Assembly: GCA_944388215.1 (NCBI GenBank)
Contig: CALXHT010000043.1
Location: forward strand, 1-64,000
Direction of reading: 5' to 3'
DNA length: 64,000 bases
From: an uncultured Gemmiger sp.
GTDB lineage: Bacteria > Bacillota > Clostridia > Oscillospirales > Ruminococcaceae
A program made the translations under genes and the position numbers. The notes beneath the pieces were generated by a model. The model saw nothing but the letters and a program-made list of their open reading frames with translations. It was not told the origin of the DNA and did no database searches. Every line of letters begins with the position of its first letter. The first letter of the stretch is position 1. Positions 45,753 through 55,407 of this stretch are shown piece after piece.

Positions 45753-46350
45753 GTTCCTCCTTTCTCAGGGATGCCAGATACGCCTTGATCTGCTCGATCA
45801 GCTGCGGCACCGTTCCATCATTCACGATTTCCACCGTTGCCGCCCTCCGTAACTCCTCCAGCGGTGTCTGGGCGTCCAGACGCCGCCGCGCCATTTTTTC
45901 TGAAATGCCATCCCGGGAACAGATTCTCTGCACACTGGTCTCATAGGGCGCCGTAATTAAAATCAGGGCATCGCAGCGCGCCTCAAAAGGTGTGCCTACA
46001 ATCACGGCACCGTCCACAAAAGCCATCCCAGCTCCAGCGGTTTCTGCTTGCCGGAGCCTCTCCTCAATGCGGCGCAAAATCTCCGGCTGGGTGATAGCGG
46101 TCAGCGTCCGGGTACCTTCCGGCGTAGCGAATGCACGGTCTGCCAGCAAATGCCGTTTCAGCGTACCGTCCGAATCCAGAATATCCTGCCCGAAAGGCGC
46201 CTGCAGCTGCGCCAGACACGCCGAGCCCGGCAGCAGAACTTCCCTTGCGATACGATCCGCATCGATACAAGGATACCCCTGCTCCGCCAAGAAATTTGTC
46301 GCACTGGATTTGCCGCAGCCGGAACGGCCGGTGATTCCGATGATTTTCAC
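45745..46350 (-). CDS. coaE: Dephospho-CoA kinase
   Basis: A 201-residue enzyme catalysing the last step of CoA synthesis. It has P-loop GRSGCGKS (8-15), DADRIAREV and the lid LITAPYETSVQRI. The start is GTG 46350, overlapping the tsaC stop by 4 nt. Confidence 0.95.
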   Translation of the reverse strand: MKIIGITGRSGCGKSSATNFLAEQGYPCIDADRIAREVLLPGSACLAQLQAPFGQDILDSDGTLKRHLLADRAFATPEGTRTLTAITQPEILRRIEERLRQAETAGAGMAFVDGAVIVGTPFEARCDALILITAPYETSVQRICSRDGISEKMARRRLDAQTPLEELRRAATVEIVNDGTVPQLIEQIKAYLASLRKEEHG

Positions 46351-47366
46351 AGCGTCACCACCCGGAAAGCCGCCGCACGAATCAGGCGGTTGTAAACGGC
46401 CATGGAGATTCCATCCTGTTCGGGGCAGCGGGCATAGACGGTCTGTGCTCCGTGGCGGTCCAGATCCCGCAGCGCGGTGAACAGATGATGTGCCTGGGTA
46501 GCCCCATCATGATTCCGGCCGTATTCAATGGACGGCACCGGCAGCTGCGCGCCTTCCCCGTCAAAACACAGCGCCCACACACCCGGTCCAGCATGTTCTT
46601 TCACATATTGCCGATAGGCGGCAAAGTCTCCGCGCAGGATGGTCACCTGCGCCTTGGGCGCATAATGCTTGTATTTCATGCCCGGTGAACGTGCCACTTC
46701 ACCGTCCTTGAGTTTTTCCAGAATGGCCGGGCTTACCAGCACTTCTTCGCCCAGCACCGCTTCCATCTGTTCCTTTGTGATATACCCGGGACGCAGCAGA
46801 ACAGGATGCTCCCCTGTCACCGAGACCACAGTGGATTCCACACCCACCATGCTTTCGCCCCCGTCCAGAATCAACGGCAGGCGTCCGTCCATATCCGCCA
46901 GAGTATCCTGGGCGTTGGTCGGGCTCGGTTTGCCGGAAAGGTTGGCCGACGGTGCTGCAAAGGCCACCCCGCTGGCCTTGATGACTGCCTGGACCACCGG
47001 ATGGGAGGGCATACGCACGCCCACCGTATCCAGACCGGCACAGGTCACCTCGCTGACTTCCTCGCCCCGGGGCATGACCATGGTCAGCGGGCCGGGCCAG
47101 AAGGCCGCCGCCAGCTTGAGGGCCCGTTCCGGCACTTCGGAGACAATCCCGTGCAGCATGTCCATGCCGCAGATGTGCACAATCAGAGGGTTATCCTGGG
47201 GGCGCCCCTTTGCCTCAAAGATCTTCCGCACAGCCTCCCCATTGCGGGCGTCGGCCGCGATTCCGTACACCGTTTCCGTGGGCAACGCTACCAGTTCACC
47301 CTGCTGCAGCAGCTTGGCTGCCAGTGCAATACTTTCTTCCGATACAGGCAAAACCTGTGTTTTCAT
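46347..47366 (-). CDS. tsaC: L-threonylcarbamoyladenylate synthase (Sua5/YwlC type)
   Basis: A 339-residue enzyme making threonylcarbamoyl-AMP for tRNA t6A. The YrdC domain has LPTETVYGIAADA, KGRPQDNPLIVHI, SANLSGKPSPT and GGESMVGVESTVV. A C-terminal Sua5 domain follows, so this is the long form. It sits 3 nt after prfA. Confidence 0.95.
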   Translation of the reverse strand: MKTQVLPVSEESIALAAKLLQQGELVALPTETVYGIAADARNGEAVRKIFEAKGRPQDNPLIVHICGMDMLHGIVSEVPERALKLAAAFWPGPLTMVMPRGEEVSEVTCAGLDTVGVRMPSHPVVQAVIKASGVAFAAPSANLSGKPSPTNAQDTLADMDGRLPLILDGGESMVGVESTVVSVTGEHPVLLRPGYITKEQMEAVLGEEVLVSPAILEKLKDGEVARSPGMKYKHYAPKAQVTILRGDFAAYRQYVKEHAGPGVWALCFDGEGAQLPVPSIEYGRNHDGATQAHHLFTALRDLDRHGAQTVYARCPEQDGISMAVYNRLIRAAAFRVVTL

Positions 47367-47369
47367 CTT

Positions 47370-48449
47370 TTATTCCTCACTATGCTGTTTCAGCTTTTCT
47401 TCCCGGTCCGCCAGAATCAGCGGCTCCAGCACGCGGTCCAGGTCACCATCCAGAACCCCCTGCAGATTCCGCAGCGTGAGGCCAATGCGATGATCGGTCA
47501 CACGGTCCTGGGGAAAATTGTAGGTACGTATCTTTTCGCTGCGGTCCCCTGTTCCCACCTGGCTCTGCCGCTTCTCGTTGTAGGCTTCGTCATAGGCCTG
47601 CTGCTTTTGCTGCAGCAGACGGCTGCGCAGAACTGTCAGTGCCCGCTCCTTGTTTTCCCGCTGGCTGCGCTGATCCTGACACTCCACCACCATGCCCGTC
47701 GGCAGGTGCGTGACCCGGATGGCGGAAGATGTTTTATTGATATGCTGCCCGCCGGCGCCGGAGGAGCGGAAGGTATCAATCCGCAGATCCTTCGGGTCCA
47801 GTTCCAGTTCCACCTCTTCGGCCTGCGGCATGACTGCCACCGTGACCGTCGAGGTGTGAATACGCCCCTGGGTCTCGGTCTCCGGCACCCGCTGCACACG
47901 GTGTACGCCGCTCTCAAATTTCAGACGGCTGTACACATCGGCACCTTCCACCGAAAAGATAATCTCCTTGACCCCACCCAGTTCTGTTTCATTGGCACTG
48001 ACCGTTTCACAGGACCAGCCCCGCTTGGATGCATACATCGTATACATCCGCCACAGGCTATGGGCAAACAATGCCGCTTCCTCACCGCCCGCGCCGGCCC
48101 GGATCTCCAGAATGACACTTTTTTCGTCATCCGCATCCTTGGGAAGCAGCAAAAGGCGCAGCCTCTCCTCGCTCTGCGTCAGATTCCGGGCAATTTCGCA
48201 AAGTTCCTGTTGTACCATAGCCTTGAACGCCGGGTCCGTCTCCTGCTGCAGCATTTCGGAAGTTTCCTTCTGCTCCTGCCGCAGGGCTGTATACCGGCGA
48301 TATTCTTCCACCAAGGGGGTAAGCTCTTTGTAGTCCTTCATCATACGCGCGTATACATCCGGCTGCGCAGCGGCATCCGGCGCGGACATACGATGCGCCA
48401 GTTCTTCATACCGGCGTTCCACATCATGCAGTCGCAAAAATTCGGTCAT
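47370..48449 (-). CDS. prfA: Peptide chain release factor 1
   Basis: A 359-residue factor releasing peptides at UAA and UAG. It shows the GGQ motif in SSGAGGQHINKTSSA and the VHRVQRVPETETQGR block. ATG 48449 has GGAAAGGAAC upstream. The linked tsaC and coaE form a translation and cofactor operon. Confidence 0.97.
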   Translation of the reverse strand: MTEFLRLHDVERRYEELAHRMSAPDAAAQPDVYARMMKDYKELTPLVEEYRRYTALRQEQKETSEMLQQETDPAFKAMVQQELCEIARNLTQSEERLRLLLLPKDADDEKSVILEIRAGAGGEEAALFAHSLWRMYTMYASKRGWSCETVSANETELGGVKEIIFSVEGADVYSRLKFESGVHRVQRVPETETQGRIHTSTVTVAVMPQAEEVELELDPKDLRIDTFRSSGAGGQHINKTSSAIRVTHLPTGMVVECQDQRSQRENKERALTVLRSRLLQQKQQAYDEAYNEKRQSQVGTGDRSEKIRTYNFPQDRVTDHRIGLTLRNLQGVLDGDLDRVLEPLILADREEKLKQHSEE

Positions 48450-48494
48450 AAAGCAGTTCCTTTCCACACAAAACTTTCACAGCTGTGTGGACAG

Positions 48495-48683
48495 CTACTG
48501 CTCCTTCTCCCGCAGAATCTTTTTGATATTGCGCTCGATCTTGGCGCGGGGCAACATAATTTCATGCCCGCACCCCTGGCACCGGATCTTGAAATCCATG
48601 CCGACCCGCAGTACATCAAACCGATTTGCACCGCAGGGATGTGGTTTTTTGGTCTGAATCACATCTCCGACCCGTACGTCCAT
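48495..48683 (-). CDS. DUF951 domain-containing protein
   Basis: A 62-residue basic protein with the DUF951 pattern: VRVGDVIQTKKPHPCG near the N-terminus, then GMDFKIRCQGCGHEIMLPR. Three Cys and a His resemble a small zinc site. ATG 48683 is preferred to GTG 48692 because GGCGG lies 8 nt upstream. First gene of the prfA operon; function unknown. Confidence 0.88.
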   Translation of the reverse strand: MDVRVGDVIQTKKPHPCGANRFDVLRVGMDFKIRCQGCGHEIMLPRAKIERNIKKILREKEQ

Positions 48684-48718
48684 ACGGCGCACCGCCTTTC
48701 CCGTAAATTTGCTCTCTT

Positions 48719-48747
48719 ATTATAGTACAGCCGGTATTGTTTTGCAA
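48719..48747 (-). promoter_or_regulatory. Promoter of the DUF951-prfA operon
   Basis: On the minus strand TTGCAA (48742-48747), a 17-nt spacer and TATAAT (48719-48724). TTGCAA is self-complementary and could also serve the divergent S1 gene. Confidence 0.75.
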
Positions 48748-48821
48748 ATCATCCGCATAAAAGTTTAGTAACCGCTTCTGGGGATACAAAAGCGGAAATC
48801 ACAAGAAACGAGGAACCGAAA

Positions 48822-49730
48822 ATGTTGGAATATCGTGCCGAAGGCCTTTGCCGAAACGCCAATCACCTGAGCAAAGAGGAACTGAATCATTGCATCGCAA
48901 CGGGCGAGATCCTGCAAAGTACCGCCCTGGCCTACGACAATGAGCACCGTCTGCGGTTTGAGCTCTGCGGCCAGCGGGGGTATATGCCCCATGACGAATG
49001 CCTGGACGTGGGACCGGGAGAAGCCATCAAAGACATTGCCGTACTCACGCGTGTCGGGCGTCCCACCTGCTTTGTCATCACAGGGACATCCGTAGAAGAC
49101 AACGGCCAGGAGATCTATCTTCTCTCCCGGGCCGCCGCCCAGCGCCGCTGCCGGCGCGAATACCTCGACGCTCTGGAGCCCGGCAGCGTAATTCCCTGCA
49201 CCGTCACCCATATTGAAAACTTCGGGGCCTTCTGTGATATCGGATGCGGTATCTCCGCCCTGCTTCCCATCGACTGCCTGTCTGTTTCCCGCATTTCCTC
49301 CCCCAACGACCGTGTCCAGGTGGGGCAGCAGCTGTTATGCGCCATCAAAAACCGGGATGTTCAGGGGCGGATTGTGCTTACATTGCGGGAATTGCTCGGC
49401 ACCTGGAGCGAAAACGCCGCCTGCTTTGCCCCCGGCGAAACCGTTGTGGGCATCGTACGCAGCGTGGAAGACTACGGCGTCTTCATCGAGATCGCCCCCA
49501 ACCTGGCAGGTCTGGCAGAAGCTGATTCCTCGCTTCACCCCGGGCAGGCGGTCAGCGTATACATCAAGAATATCCTGCCGGACAAAATGAAAATCAAGCT
49601 GGTGGTCGTCAACAAGAACCTTTCCCAACCGCTTCGTTTCGAGCCACACTATTTTGTGACCCGTGGCCGACTGAAGAAGTGGACCTATTCCACGCCCCAG
49701 AGCCACAAACAGATCGAGACCATTTTCTGA
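48822..49730 (+). CDS. S1 RNA-binding domain protein
   Basis: A 302-residue protein with at least two S1 domains: one around residues 125-190 (VIPCTVTHIENFGAFCDIGCG) and one around 205-265 (ETVVGIVRSVEDYGVFIEI). It is probably an RNA or ribosome-associated factor. AGGAACC precedes the ATG. No catalytic domain is visible. Confidence 0.85.
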   Translation: MLEYRAEGLCRNANHLSKEELNHCIATGEILQSTALAYDNEHRLRFELCGQRGYMPHDECLDVGPGEAIKDIAVLTRVGRPTCFVITGTSVEDNGQEIYLLSRAAAQRRCRREYLDALEPGSVIPCTVTHIENFGAFCDIGCGISALLPIDCLSVSRISSPNDRVQVGQQLLCAIKNRDVQGRIVLTLRELLGTWSENAACFAPGETVVGIVRSVEDYGVFIEIAPNLAGLAEADSSLHPGQAVSVYIKNILPDKMKIKLVVVNKNLSQPLRFEPHYFVTRGRLKKWTYSTPQSHKQIETIF

Positions 49731-49755
49731 ACCTGCACTTTTTTCCGGCCGTCTC

Positions 49756-49784
49756 TTGCCACTGTGCAGATCGATGTGTATAAT
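49756..49784 (+). promoter_or_regulatory. Promoter of the DUF4364 gene
   Basis: TTGCCA (49756-49761), a 17-nt spacer and TATAAT (49779-49784), 34 nt before the start codon. Confidence 0.78.
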
Positions 49785-49818
49785 AAAAAGAAAGACAAAT
49801 TGGCGAGGACGTGATAGC

Positions 49819-50394
49819 ATGGCAGAAGCATTTACCGCAGGTGTAAAGCCCGGCGGCCTTACAGACGACACGCAGATCCGTATTCTGCTGTGTTACCTGG
49901 TCAAGACGGCTGGTCCGCTGACGCGCGATACCCTGCAAGGTGCTTTGCTGCAGGAACAGCTGGTAAATTATTTTGAATTTGCTGACGCACTGGTCGACGT
50001 GGAAAAGCAGCAACTGGTGGCGCAAGACGAATCCGGCCTGTATTCCATCACCGAAAAAGGTTCCACCGTCGCCGATACCCTGGCTTTGGATCTGCCCCGT
50101 ACCGTGCGGGAAAGTGCCATCCGGGCCGTCATGCAGATCCAGAGCTGGCGCCACAAAGCCGCCATGAACCGGGCCCGCGTGGAAGAAGAGGACGGCGAGT
50201 ATACTGTCTGGTGCGCCATCGGGGACCTTGGCAGCGATGTGTTCCGCCTGCAGCTGGCCATGCCGGATAAGCTGACAGCTGAAACCATCAAGAACAACTT
50301 CACCGCACACGGCAGCGAGATCTACTCCAAGGTGATGGATATGCTCACGCAGCCCAGCACCGAGGATGATCGTCCGCCCGTAGGTTTGTTGTAA
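49819..50394 (+). CDS. DUF4364 family protein
   Basis: A 191-residue protein. An N-terminal winged-helix-like region (TQIRILLCYLVKTAGPLTRDTL) and YSITEKGSTVADTL suggest a DNA-binding fold, followed by a mixed alpha/beta C-terminal half. This is the DUF4364 pattern. ATG 49819 has GAGGAC upstream. Regulatory role inferred. Confidence 0.85.
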   Translation: MAEAFTAGVKPGGLTDDTQIRILLCYLVKTAGPLTRDTLQGALLQEQLVNYFEFADALVDVEKQQLVAQDESGLYSITEKGSTVADTLALDLPRTVRESAIRAVMQIQSWRHKAAMNRARVEEEDGEYTVWCAIGDLGSDVFRLQLAMPDKLTAETIKNNFTAHGSEIYSKVMDMLTQPSTEDDRPPVGLL

Positions 50395-50398
50395 TAGC

Positions 50399-50438
50399 AA
50401 AAATTCCCTGCTTGCCAAGCAAGCAGGGAATTTTTATT
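50399..50438. terminator. Bidirectional terminator, DUF4364 gene / livF
   Basis: AAAAATTCCCTGCTTGC pairs with GCAAGCAGGGAATTTTT between convergent genes. Confidence 0.92.
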
Positions 50439-50444
50439 GCATCA

Positions 50445-51161
50445 TCAGCAGCCCAGATACGCCTTGCGCACTTCGATGTTGTTGGCCAACTCGGTGGCTT
50501 CCCCTTCCATCTTGATCGTACCGGTTTCCAGTACGTAAGCACGGTTGGCGATTTCCAGTGCCATCTTCGCGTTCTGTTCCACCAGAAGCACCGTCACACC
50601 GTTGCGGTTGACTTCCCGGATAATCTTGAAGATCTCCTTGACCAGCAGCGGAGACAGGCCCATGGAAGGCTCATCCAGCAGCAGCATCTTGGGCTTGCAC
50701 ATCAATGCGCGTCCCATAGCCAGCATCTGCTGTTCACCGCCGGACAGGGTGCCGGCGGGCTGGTTGCGGCGTTCTTTCAGGCGCGGCAGCAGTTCGAAGA
50801 CCATGTCAAAGTCATTCTGAATGGCCTCTTTGCCGTCGCGGCGCACATAGGCACCCATCTGCAGATTCTGCTGTACCGTCAGGCCGCTGAACACTCGGCG
50901 TCCTTCGGGAACCTGTGCCAGGCCCAGACGGATAATTTTATGCGCTTCCATCTTGCTGATGGTCTGACCGCAATAATCGATCTCACCGCTCTGCAGTTTG
51001 AGCAGACCGGAGATCGCATGCATCGTCGTGGTCTTGCCGGCGCCGTTGGCGCCGATCAGCGTAACAATTTCACCCTCGTTCACATGGAAGGAAACATCCC
51101 GGATGGCATGGATGGAACCGTAGAAGACATTGATATTCTTGACGGAAAGCATCTCCCCCAT
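50445..51161 (-). CDS. livF: Branched-chain amino-acid ABC transporter ATP-binding protein LivF
   Basis: A 238-residue ATPase with Walker A GANGAGKT, signature LSGGEQQM and Walker B MLLLDEPSMGLSP, the LivF pattern. ATG 51161 is preceded by GGAGG at 9 nt; TTG 51167 is less likely. It overlaps no more than the livG stop region. Confidence 0.95.
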   Translation of the reverse strand: MGEMLSVKNINVFYGSIHAIRDVSFHVNEGEIVTLIGANGAGKTTTMHAISGLLKLQSGEIDYCGQTISKMEAHKIIRLGLAQVPEGRRVFSGLTVQQNLQMGAYVRRDGKEAIQNDFDMVFELLPRLKERRNQPAGTLSGGEQQMLAMGRALMCKPKMLLLDEPSMGLSPLLVKEIFKIIREVNRNGVTVLLVEQNAKMALEIANRAYVLETGTIKMEGEATELANNIEVRKAYLGC

Positions 51162-51163
51162 CG

Positions 51164-51925
51164 TCAATCACCTCCCAGATATGCCGCAATAACCTTCGGG
51201 TTGTTGCGGATGGCCTTGCCATCACCGCGGGCAATCACACGGCCGTAATCCAGCACAGTGATTTCCTCGCAGATGCCCATAACAAAGTTCATGTCGTGCT
51301 CGATCAGCAGAATGGCGATACCGAACTGATCCCGGACACTGCGGACGGTCTGCATCAGTTCTTCCGTTTCGTTAGGGTTCATACCGGCCGCCGGCTCATC
51401 CAGCAGCAGCAGTTTCGGATTGGTCGCCAGTGCACGGGCAATCTCCAGCTTGCGCTGCTTGCCGTAAGGAAGCTGGCTTGCCTTCAAGTTGGCTTCCCCG
51501 TCCAGATCGAAGATCTTCAGCAGCTTGTGGGCTTCCCGGTTCATTTCATGCTCCTTCTCCTTGAAGGCGGGCAGCCGGAGAATCCCCGTCCACATATTGT
51601 ATTTGATCTGGTTGTGCAGACCGACCTTGACATTATCCAGCACGGTCATCTCATTGAAAAGACGGATATTCTGGAAGGTACGTGCCACGCCGGACCGGCT
51701 GATCACCTCGGGATTCTGCCCGGTGATGTCCTTGCCGTCCAGAACAATGTTGCCCTCGGTGGGTTTGTACACACCGGTCAGCATATTGAATACCGTCGTC
51801 TTGCCGGCACCGTTGGGTCCGATCAGGCCGTACAGGTGCCCCTTTTCGATGGAAAGGTCCAGCTGTGCCACAGCCTGCAGACCGCCAAACGCAATTCCCA
51901 GATTGCTGACTTCCAGCAAAGCCAT
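51164..51925 (-). CDS. livG: Branched-chain amino-acid ABC transporter ATP-binding protein LivG
   Basis: A 253-residue ATPase with Walker A GPNGAGKTT, a LivG-type insertion and the DEPAAGMNPNE block. ATG 51925 is chosen because AAAGGAG precedes it; the 12 upstream codons belong to the end of livM. Confidence 0.95.
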   Translation of the reverse strand: MALLEVSNLGIAFGGLQAVAQLDLSIEKGHLYGLIGPNGAGKTTVFNMLTGVYKPTEGNIVLDGKDITGQNPEVISRSGVARTFQNIRLFNEMTVLDNVKVGLHNQIKYNMWTGILRLPAFKEKEHEMNREAHKLLKIFDLDGEANLKASQLPYGKQRKLEIARALATNPKLLLLDEPAAGMNPNETEELMQTVRSVRDQFGIAILLIEHDMNFVMGICEEITVLDYGRVIARGDGKAIRNNPKVIAAYLGGD

Positions 51926-51926
51926 G

Positions 51927-53000
51927 TTACGCCACTCCTTTCTTCTTTGTCTTGCCTGCATCGTTTTCCTTGCGGAAACGCGCCGTCAGCTTGTTGCGAA
52001 GCTGAATCATCTGCGGGCTCTGGTTGAAGATCATAACCACAATCAGCACAATGGCATAGATCAGCATGCGGTAATCGTTCATGCTGCGCAGCAATTCCGG
52101 CAGAACCGTCAGGATGGCTGCGGCAATCACCGAACCGCGCAGATTGCCGATGCCGCCCAGCACCACGAAGACCAGAATCAGAATCGAGGTGTTGTAATCA
52201 AATTTCTTGGCAACCAGCGAAGAATAATTCAGAGAATACAGAACACCGGCAATGCCAGCAAAGACAGCGGAGGTCACAAAGGCCATCAGCTTATACTTGG
52301 TGATGGGAATGCCCACCGAACGGGCTGCAATCTCGTTATCACGGATGGAAGTGATGGCACGGCCCGCACGGGAATTCACCAGATTCAGAATCACCAGCAA
52401 CGTCACGATGACCAAAACAATACCGATGGTAAAGTTGGACGCCTTGGTAATACCGGTGATGCCCTGAGCACCGTTGATCAGCACTTTGCCGTCCTCCATG
52501 TTCAGGGAGCTGCTGTCCTTCAGGGAGAAGTGCAGGCCGTTGGCATCCACGCCCAGATAGCAGGCGTTCATGACGTTTTTGATGATCTCGCCGAAAGCCA
52601 GCGTAACAATGGCCAGATAGTCACCCGACAGGCGCAGAACGGGCACACCTACCAGGAAGCCAAAGATACCGGCCACCAGACCGCCCACCACAAAGGAGAG
52701 CACCAGGGCCAGAGGTTTGGGAGTCGTAGAGCTGATCGAAACCCACAGGAGCGTGCCGGAGAAAGCACCAACGCTCATAAAGCCCGCGTGGCCCAGGCTC
52801 AATTCGCCCAGAATACCGACAGTCAGGTTCAGCGAAACCGCCATGATTACGTAAGCGCAGATCGGCACCAGCTGACCGGAAAAAGAGTTGGTCAGAAGAT
52901 CCGCGGCGGAAAGCAGCTGCACAATAATGTAAAATGCGATCACGATGCCGAAGGTGATCAGGTTGCTCTTCGTGGAGCGTTTCATTGTTTTCAAATTCAT
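51927..53000 (-). CDS. livM: Branched-chain amino-acid ABC transporter permease LivM
   Basis: A 357-residue permease with about eight to ten helices and the family motifs LNLTVGILGELSLGHAGFMSVGAF and SIRDNEIAARSVGI. ATG 53000 has GAGGTGG upstream. Confidence 0.94.
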   Translation of the reverse strand: MNLKTMKRSTKSNLITFGIVIAFYIIVQLLSAADLLTNSFSGQLVPICAYVIMAVSLNLTVGILGELSLGHAGFMSVGAFSGTLLWVSISSTTPKPLALVLSFVVGGLVAGIFGFLVGVPVLRLSGDYLAIVTLAFGEIIKNVMNACYLGVDANGLHFSLKDSSSLNMEDGKVLINGAQGITGITKASNFTIGIVLVIVTLLVILNLVNSRAGRAITSIRDNEIAARSVGIPITKYKLMAFVTSAVFAGIAGVLYSLNYSSLVAKKFDYNTSILILVFVVLGGIGNLRGSVIAAAILTVLPELLRSMNDYRMLIYAIVLIVVMIFNQSPQMIQLRNKLTARFRKENDAGKTKKKGVA

Positions 53001-53010
53001 CGCTGCCACC

Positions 53011-53904
53011 TCACACTTTCACATTGACTTTCTTGCCCAGCAGACCGGTCGGTTTGACGATCAGCACCACAATCAGGACCAGGAAGACGATGGCATCCGA
53101 GAGCTGGGTAGAAATATATGCTTTGCTCAGGTTCTCGATAATACCCAGAAGGATACCGCCCAGGAACGCACCGGGAATCGAGCCGATGCCGCCGAAAACA
53201 GCCGCCACGAATGCTTTGATACCAGGCATGGCACCGGTGGTGGGCTGCAGTGTGGGATAGGAAGAGCACAGCAACGCACCTGCAACTGCTGCCAGTGCGG
53301 AACCGATGGCAAAAGTCAAGGAGATGGTGGCATTGACGTTGACGCCCATAAGCTGGGCAGCGCCACGGTCCTCCGAGACCGCCAGCATGGCGTGACCGGC
53401 CGAGGTATTGTTCACGAACCAGATCAGAACGACCATGATCACAACACAGACCACAATGGTGACAATGGTCTCCGCCGAAATCGTCAGCTGACCACCAAAC
53501 AGGCTGAGCGGCTGCAGGAACGGAATGCCGGAGATTACCGAAATAAAGCTCTTGGGGTTGGAGGACCAGGTCAGCTGTGCCACCTGCTGCAGCAGGTAGC
53601 TGACGCCGATGGCGGTAATCAGAACAGCCAGGGACGGGGCTTCCCGCAGCGGCCGGTAGGCCACCCGTTCGATCACAACGCCCAGTACGGTACAGACGAC
53701 CATAGAAAGTACAATGGAAAGAATCGGGTTCATCCCGGAAGTACCGAAGGTGAAGAATACGACGTAGCTGCCGATCATGATGACATCGCCGTGGGCGAAG
53801 TTCAACATTTTGGCAATGCCGTAGACCATCGTGTACCCCAGGGCGATCAGCGCATACACGCTCCCCAGACTGATGCCGTTGATCAGGTAGGACAAAAACT
53901 GCAT
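53011..53904 (-). CDS. livH: Branched-chain amino-acid ABC transporter permease LivH
   Basis: A 297-residue permease: ISLGSVYALIALGYTMVYGI and LNFAHGDVIMIG at the N-terminus are the LivH signature. ATG 53904 has TGAGGTG upstream. It follows livJ after an attenuator. Confidence 0.94.
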   Translation of the reverse strand: MQFLSYLINGISLGSVYALIALGYTMVYGIAKMLNFAHGDVIMIGSYVVFFTFGTSGMNPILSIVLSMVVCTVLGVVIERVAYRPLREAPSLAVLITAIGVSYLLQQVAQLTWSSNPKSFISVISGIPFLQPLSLFGGQLTISAETIVTIVVCVVIMVVLIWFVNNTSAGHAMLAVSEDRGAAQLMGVNVNATISLTFAIGSALAAVAGALLCSSYPTLQPTTGAMPGIKAFVAAVFGGIGSIPGAFLGGILLGIIENLSKAYISTQLSDAIVFLVLIVVLIVKPTGLLGKKVNVKV

Positions 53905-54054
53905 TGCGTAAAACACCTCACTCTATCTCTTTCTGCTGTTTACAAAGCCGCACACATGCAGAAATATAGTATATAGTAGCACAATTCCACCGGCAAAACA
54001 ATGGCATTTTCGCCCGATTCTTTGTGCAAATGACTGTTTTCGCAGTCTGTAACA

Positions 54055-54092
54055 CCAAAAAGAGCTGCCGAACCCTGTGTCCGGCAGCTCCA
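54055..54092 (-). terminator. Terminator/attenuator between livJ and livH
   Basis: GAGCTGCCGGA pairs with the complementary TTCGGCAGCTC, followed on the minus strand by TTTTTGG. Binding protein would be made in excess of the membrane components. Confidence 0.85.
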
Positions 54093-54132
54093 TTGGCAAC
54101 GGAATTTCAGATAAAAACCGCTTCAGGCCTCA

Positions 54133-55383
54133 TCACATTGCAGCGTAAGCGCCGTCTTTGATCACAACAGCCTTGGGGTCCTTGGAGATCGCACCCGTAG
54201 CATCCCAGGTCATACCGGTACCGGTCAGGCCTTCAAAGGTCATGCTGGTGAACTGGGTCTTGAGCGCGTCGCAGATCTCGCTGGCATCCATATCACCATT
54301 GATACCGCCAGCCAGAACTGCCTGGTAGATGGAGTAGATCACGTCGTAAGCGTCCGCAGCGAACTGGTTCGGGGTCTCACCGTAAGCAGCTTCATAAGCG
54401 GAAACGAAAGCCTGGGTCTTCTCGTCCTGGGCATCCGCAGCGAAGGGGGTCAGCAGCATCAGGCCCTCGGCCAGAGAGGTGTCAAAGCCCTCGATGGAGA
54501 GGATGCCGTCCATGCCGTCGCAGCCGAAGAACTTGGGCGTATAGCCGGTCTTGTCGGCAGCGATCAGGATCTGAGAAGCTTCCTGGTAGTAGATGGGCAG
54601 GAAGACCAGCTCAGCACCGGCCTCCTGGCACTTGGCAACCTGGGTGGAAAGGTCGGACTTGTTGTCGGCAGTGAAAGCCTCGGCCACAACGATTTCCAGA
54701 CCCTTGGCCTCCGCCTCAGACTTGAACTTGTCGAAGATGCCGGAAGAGTAGGCATCGGAAGAATCGTAAATCACACCGATCTTGGTGGGCAGGCCGTTCT
54801 CTGCGATGTAGTCAGCGGAAGCAACGCCCTGGTTGGGGTCGGTGAAGCAAACCTGGAAGACATTGCCACGGGCAGTGCTCTCGTCGTTGGCGTCATTCAG
54901 GATGACCGACAGAGAAGAAGCGGAAGGAGTCAGCATGAACATGTTGTCGTTCACGGTCTCGGAAGCCACAGCCACAGAAGGAGTGGTGGTGACAGGGCCG
55001 GCCAGGATCTGCATGCCCCAGTCCTTCAGAGTGTTGTAGGCGTTGACGCTCTTCTCGGCGTCGTTCTCGTCGTCCTCGAACTGCCACTCAAAGACATCGC
55101 TGCCGTTCGCAGCATTGATTTCCTTGACAGCCAGCTCCTCGGCATTCTTGACGGCGGTACCGTACACGGCAGCGGCGCCAGTGACAGGGCCGATACCACC
55201 GATCTTGATCGGGGTACCGGTGTAGCTGCCGGTGCCAGCGCTTTCGCCGGTCGCGGCAGAAGCGGTAGAGGTGGCTTCAGAAGAAGCCGCGGAACTGCTC
55301 TCCGACGTAGTCGCCGTAGAGCCGCAGGCAGCCAGGCTCAGCACCATAGAAGCCGCCAGAACAGAACTAACGATTTTTTTCAT
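54133..55383 (-). CDS. livJ: Branched-chain amino-acid ABC transporter substrate-binding lipoprotein
   Basis: A 416-residue Leu/Ile/Val-type binding protein. Lipobox LAAC is at residues 17-20, followed by a Ser/Ala-rich linker and a type I periplasmic fold (KIGGIGPVTGAAAVYGTAVKN). Ligand preference among branched-chain or other amino acids is not fixed by sequence. AGGAGGG precedes the ATG. Confidence 0.93.
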   Translation of the reverse strand: MKKIVSSVLAASMVLSLAACGSTATTSESSSAASSEATSTASAATGESAGTGSYTGTPIKIGGIGPVTGAAAVYGTAVKNAEELAVKEINAANGSDVFEWQFEDDENDAEKSVNAYNTLKDWGMQILAGPVTTTPSVAVASETVNDNMFMLTPSASSLSVILNDANDESTARGNVFQVCFTDPNQGVASADYIAENGLPTKIGVIYDSSDAYSSGIFDKFKSEAEAKGLEIVVAEAFTADNKSDLSTQVAKCQEAGAELVFLPIYYQEASQILIAADKTGYTPKFFGCDGMDGILSIEGFDTSLAEGLMLLTPFAADAQDEKTQAFVSAYEAAYGETPNQFAADAYDVIYSIYQAVLAGGINGDMDASEICDALKTQFTSMTFEGLTGTGMTWDATGAISKDPKAVVIKDGAYAAM

Positions 55384-55407
55384 GGTTTTCTAACCCTCCT
55401 AATTTCA

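Noticed and set aside
46806..48725. 639-codon plus-strand open frame opposite tsaC and prfA
   Set aside because: Composition (Gln/His/Arg/Leu) is that of an antisense shadow of prfA and tsaC, and it runs through intergenic promoters.
51489..53976. Long plus-strand open frames opposite livG, livM and livH
   Set aside because: Gln/His/Asn-rich translations without any domain, antisense to membrane protein genes.
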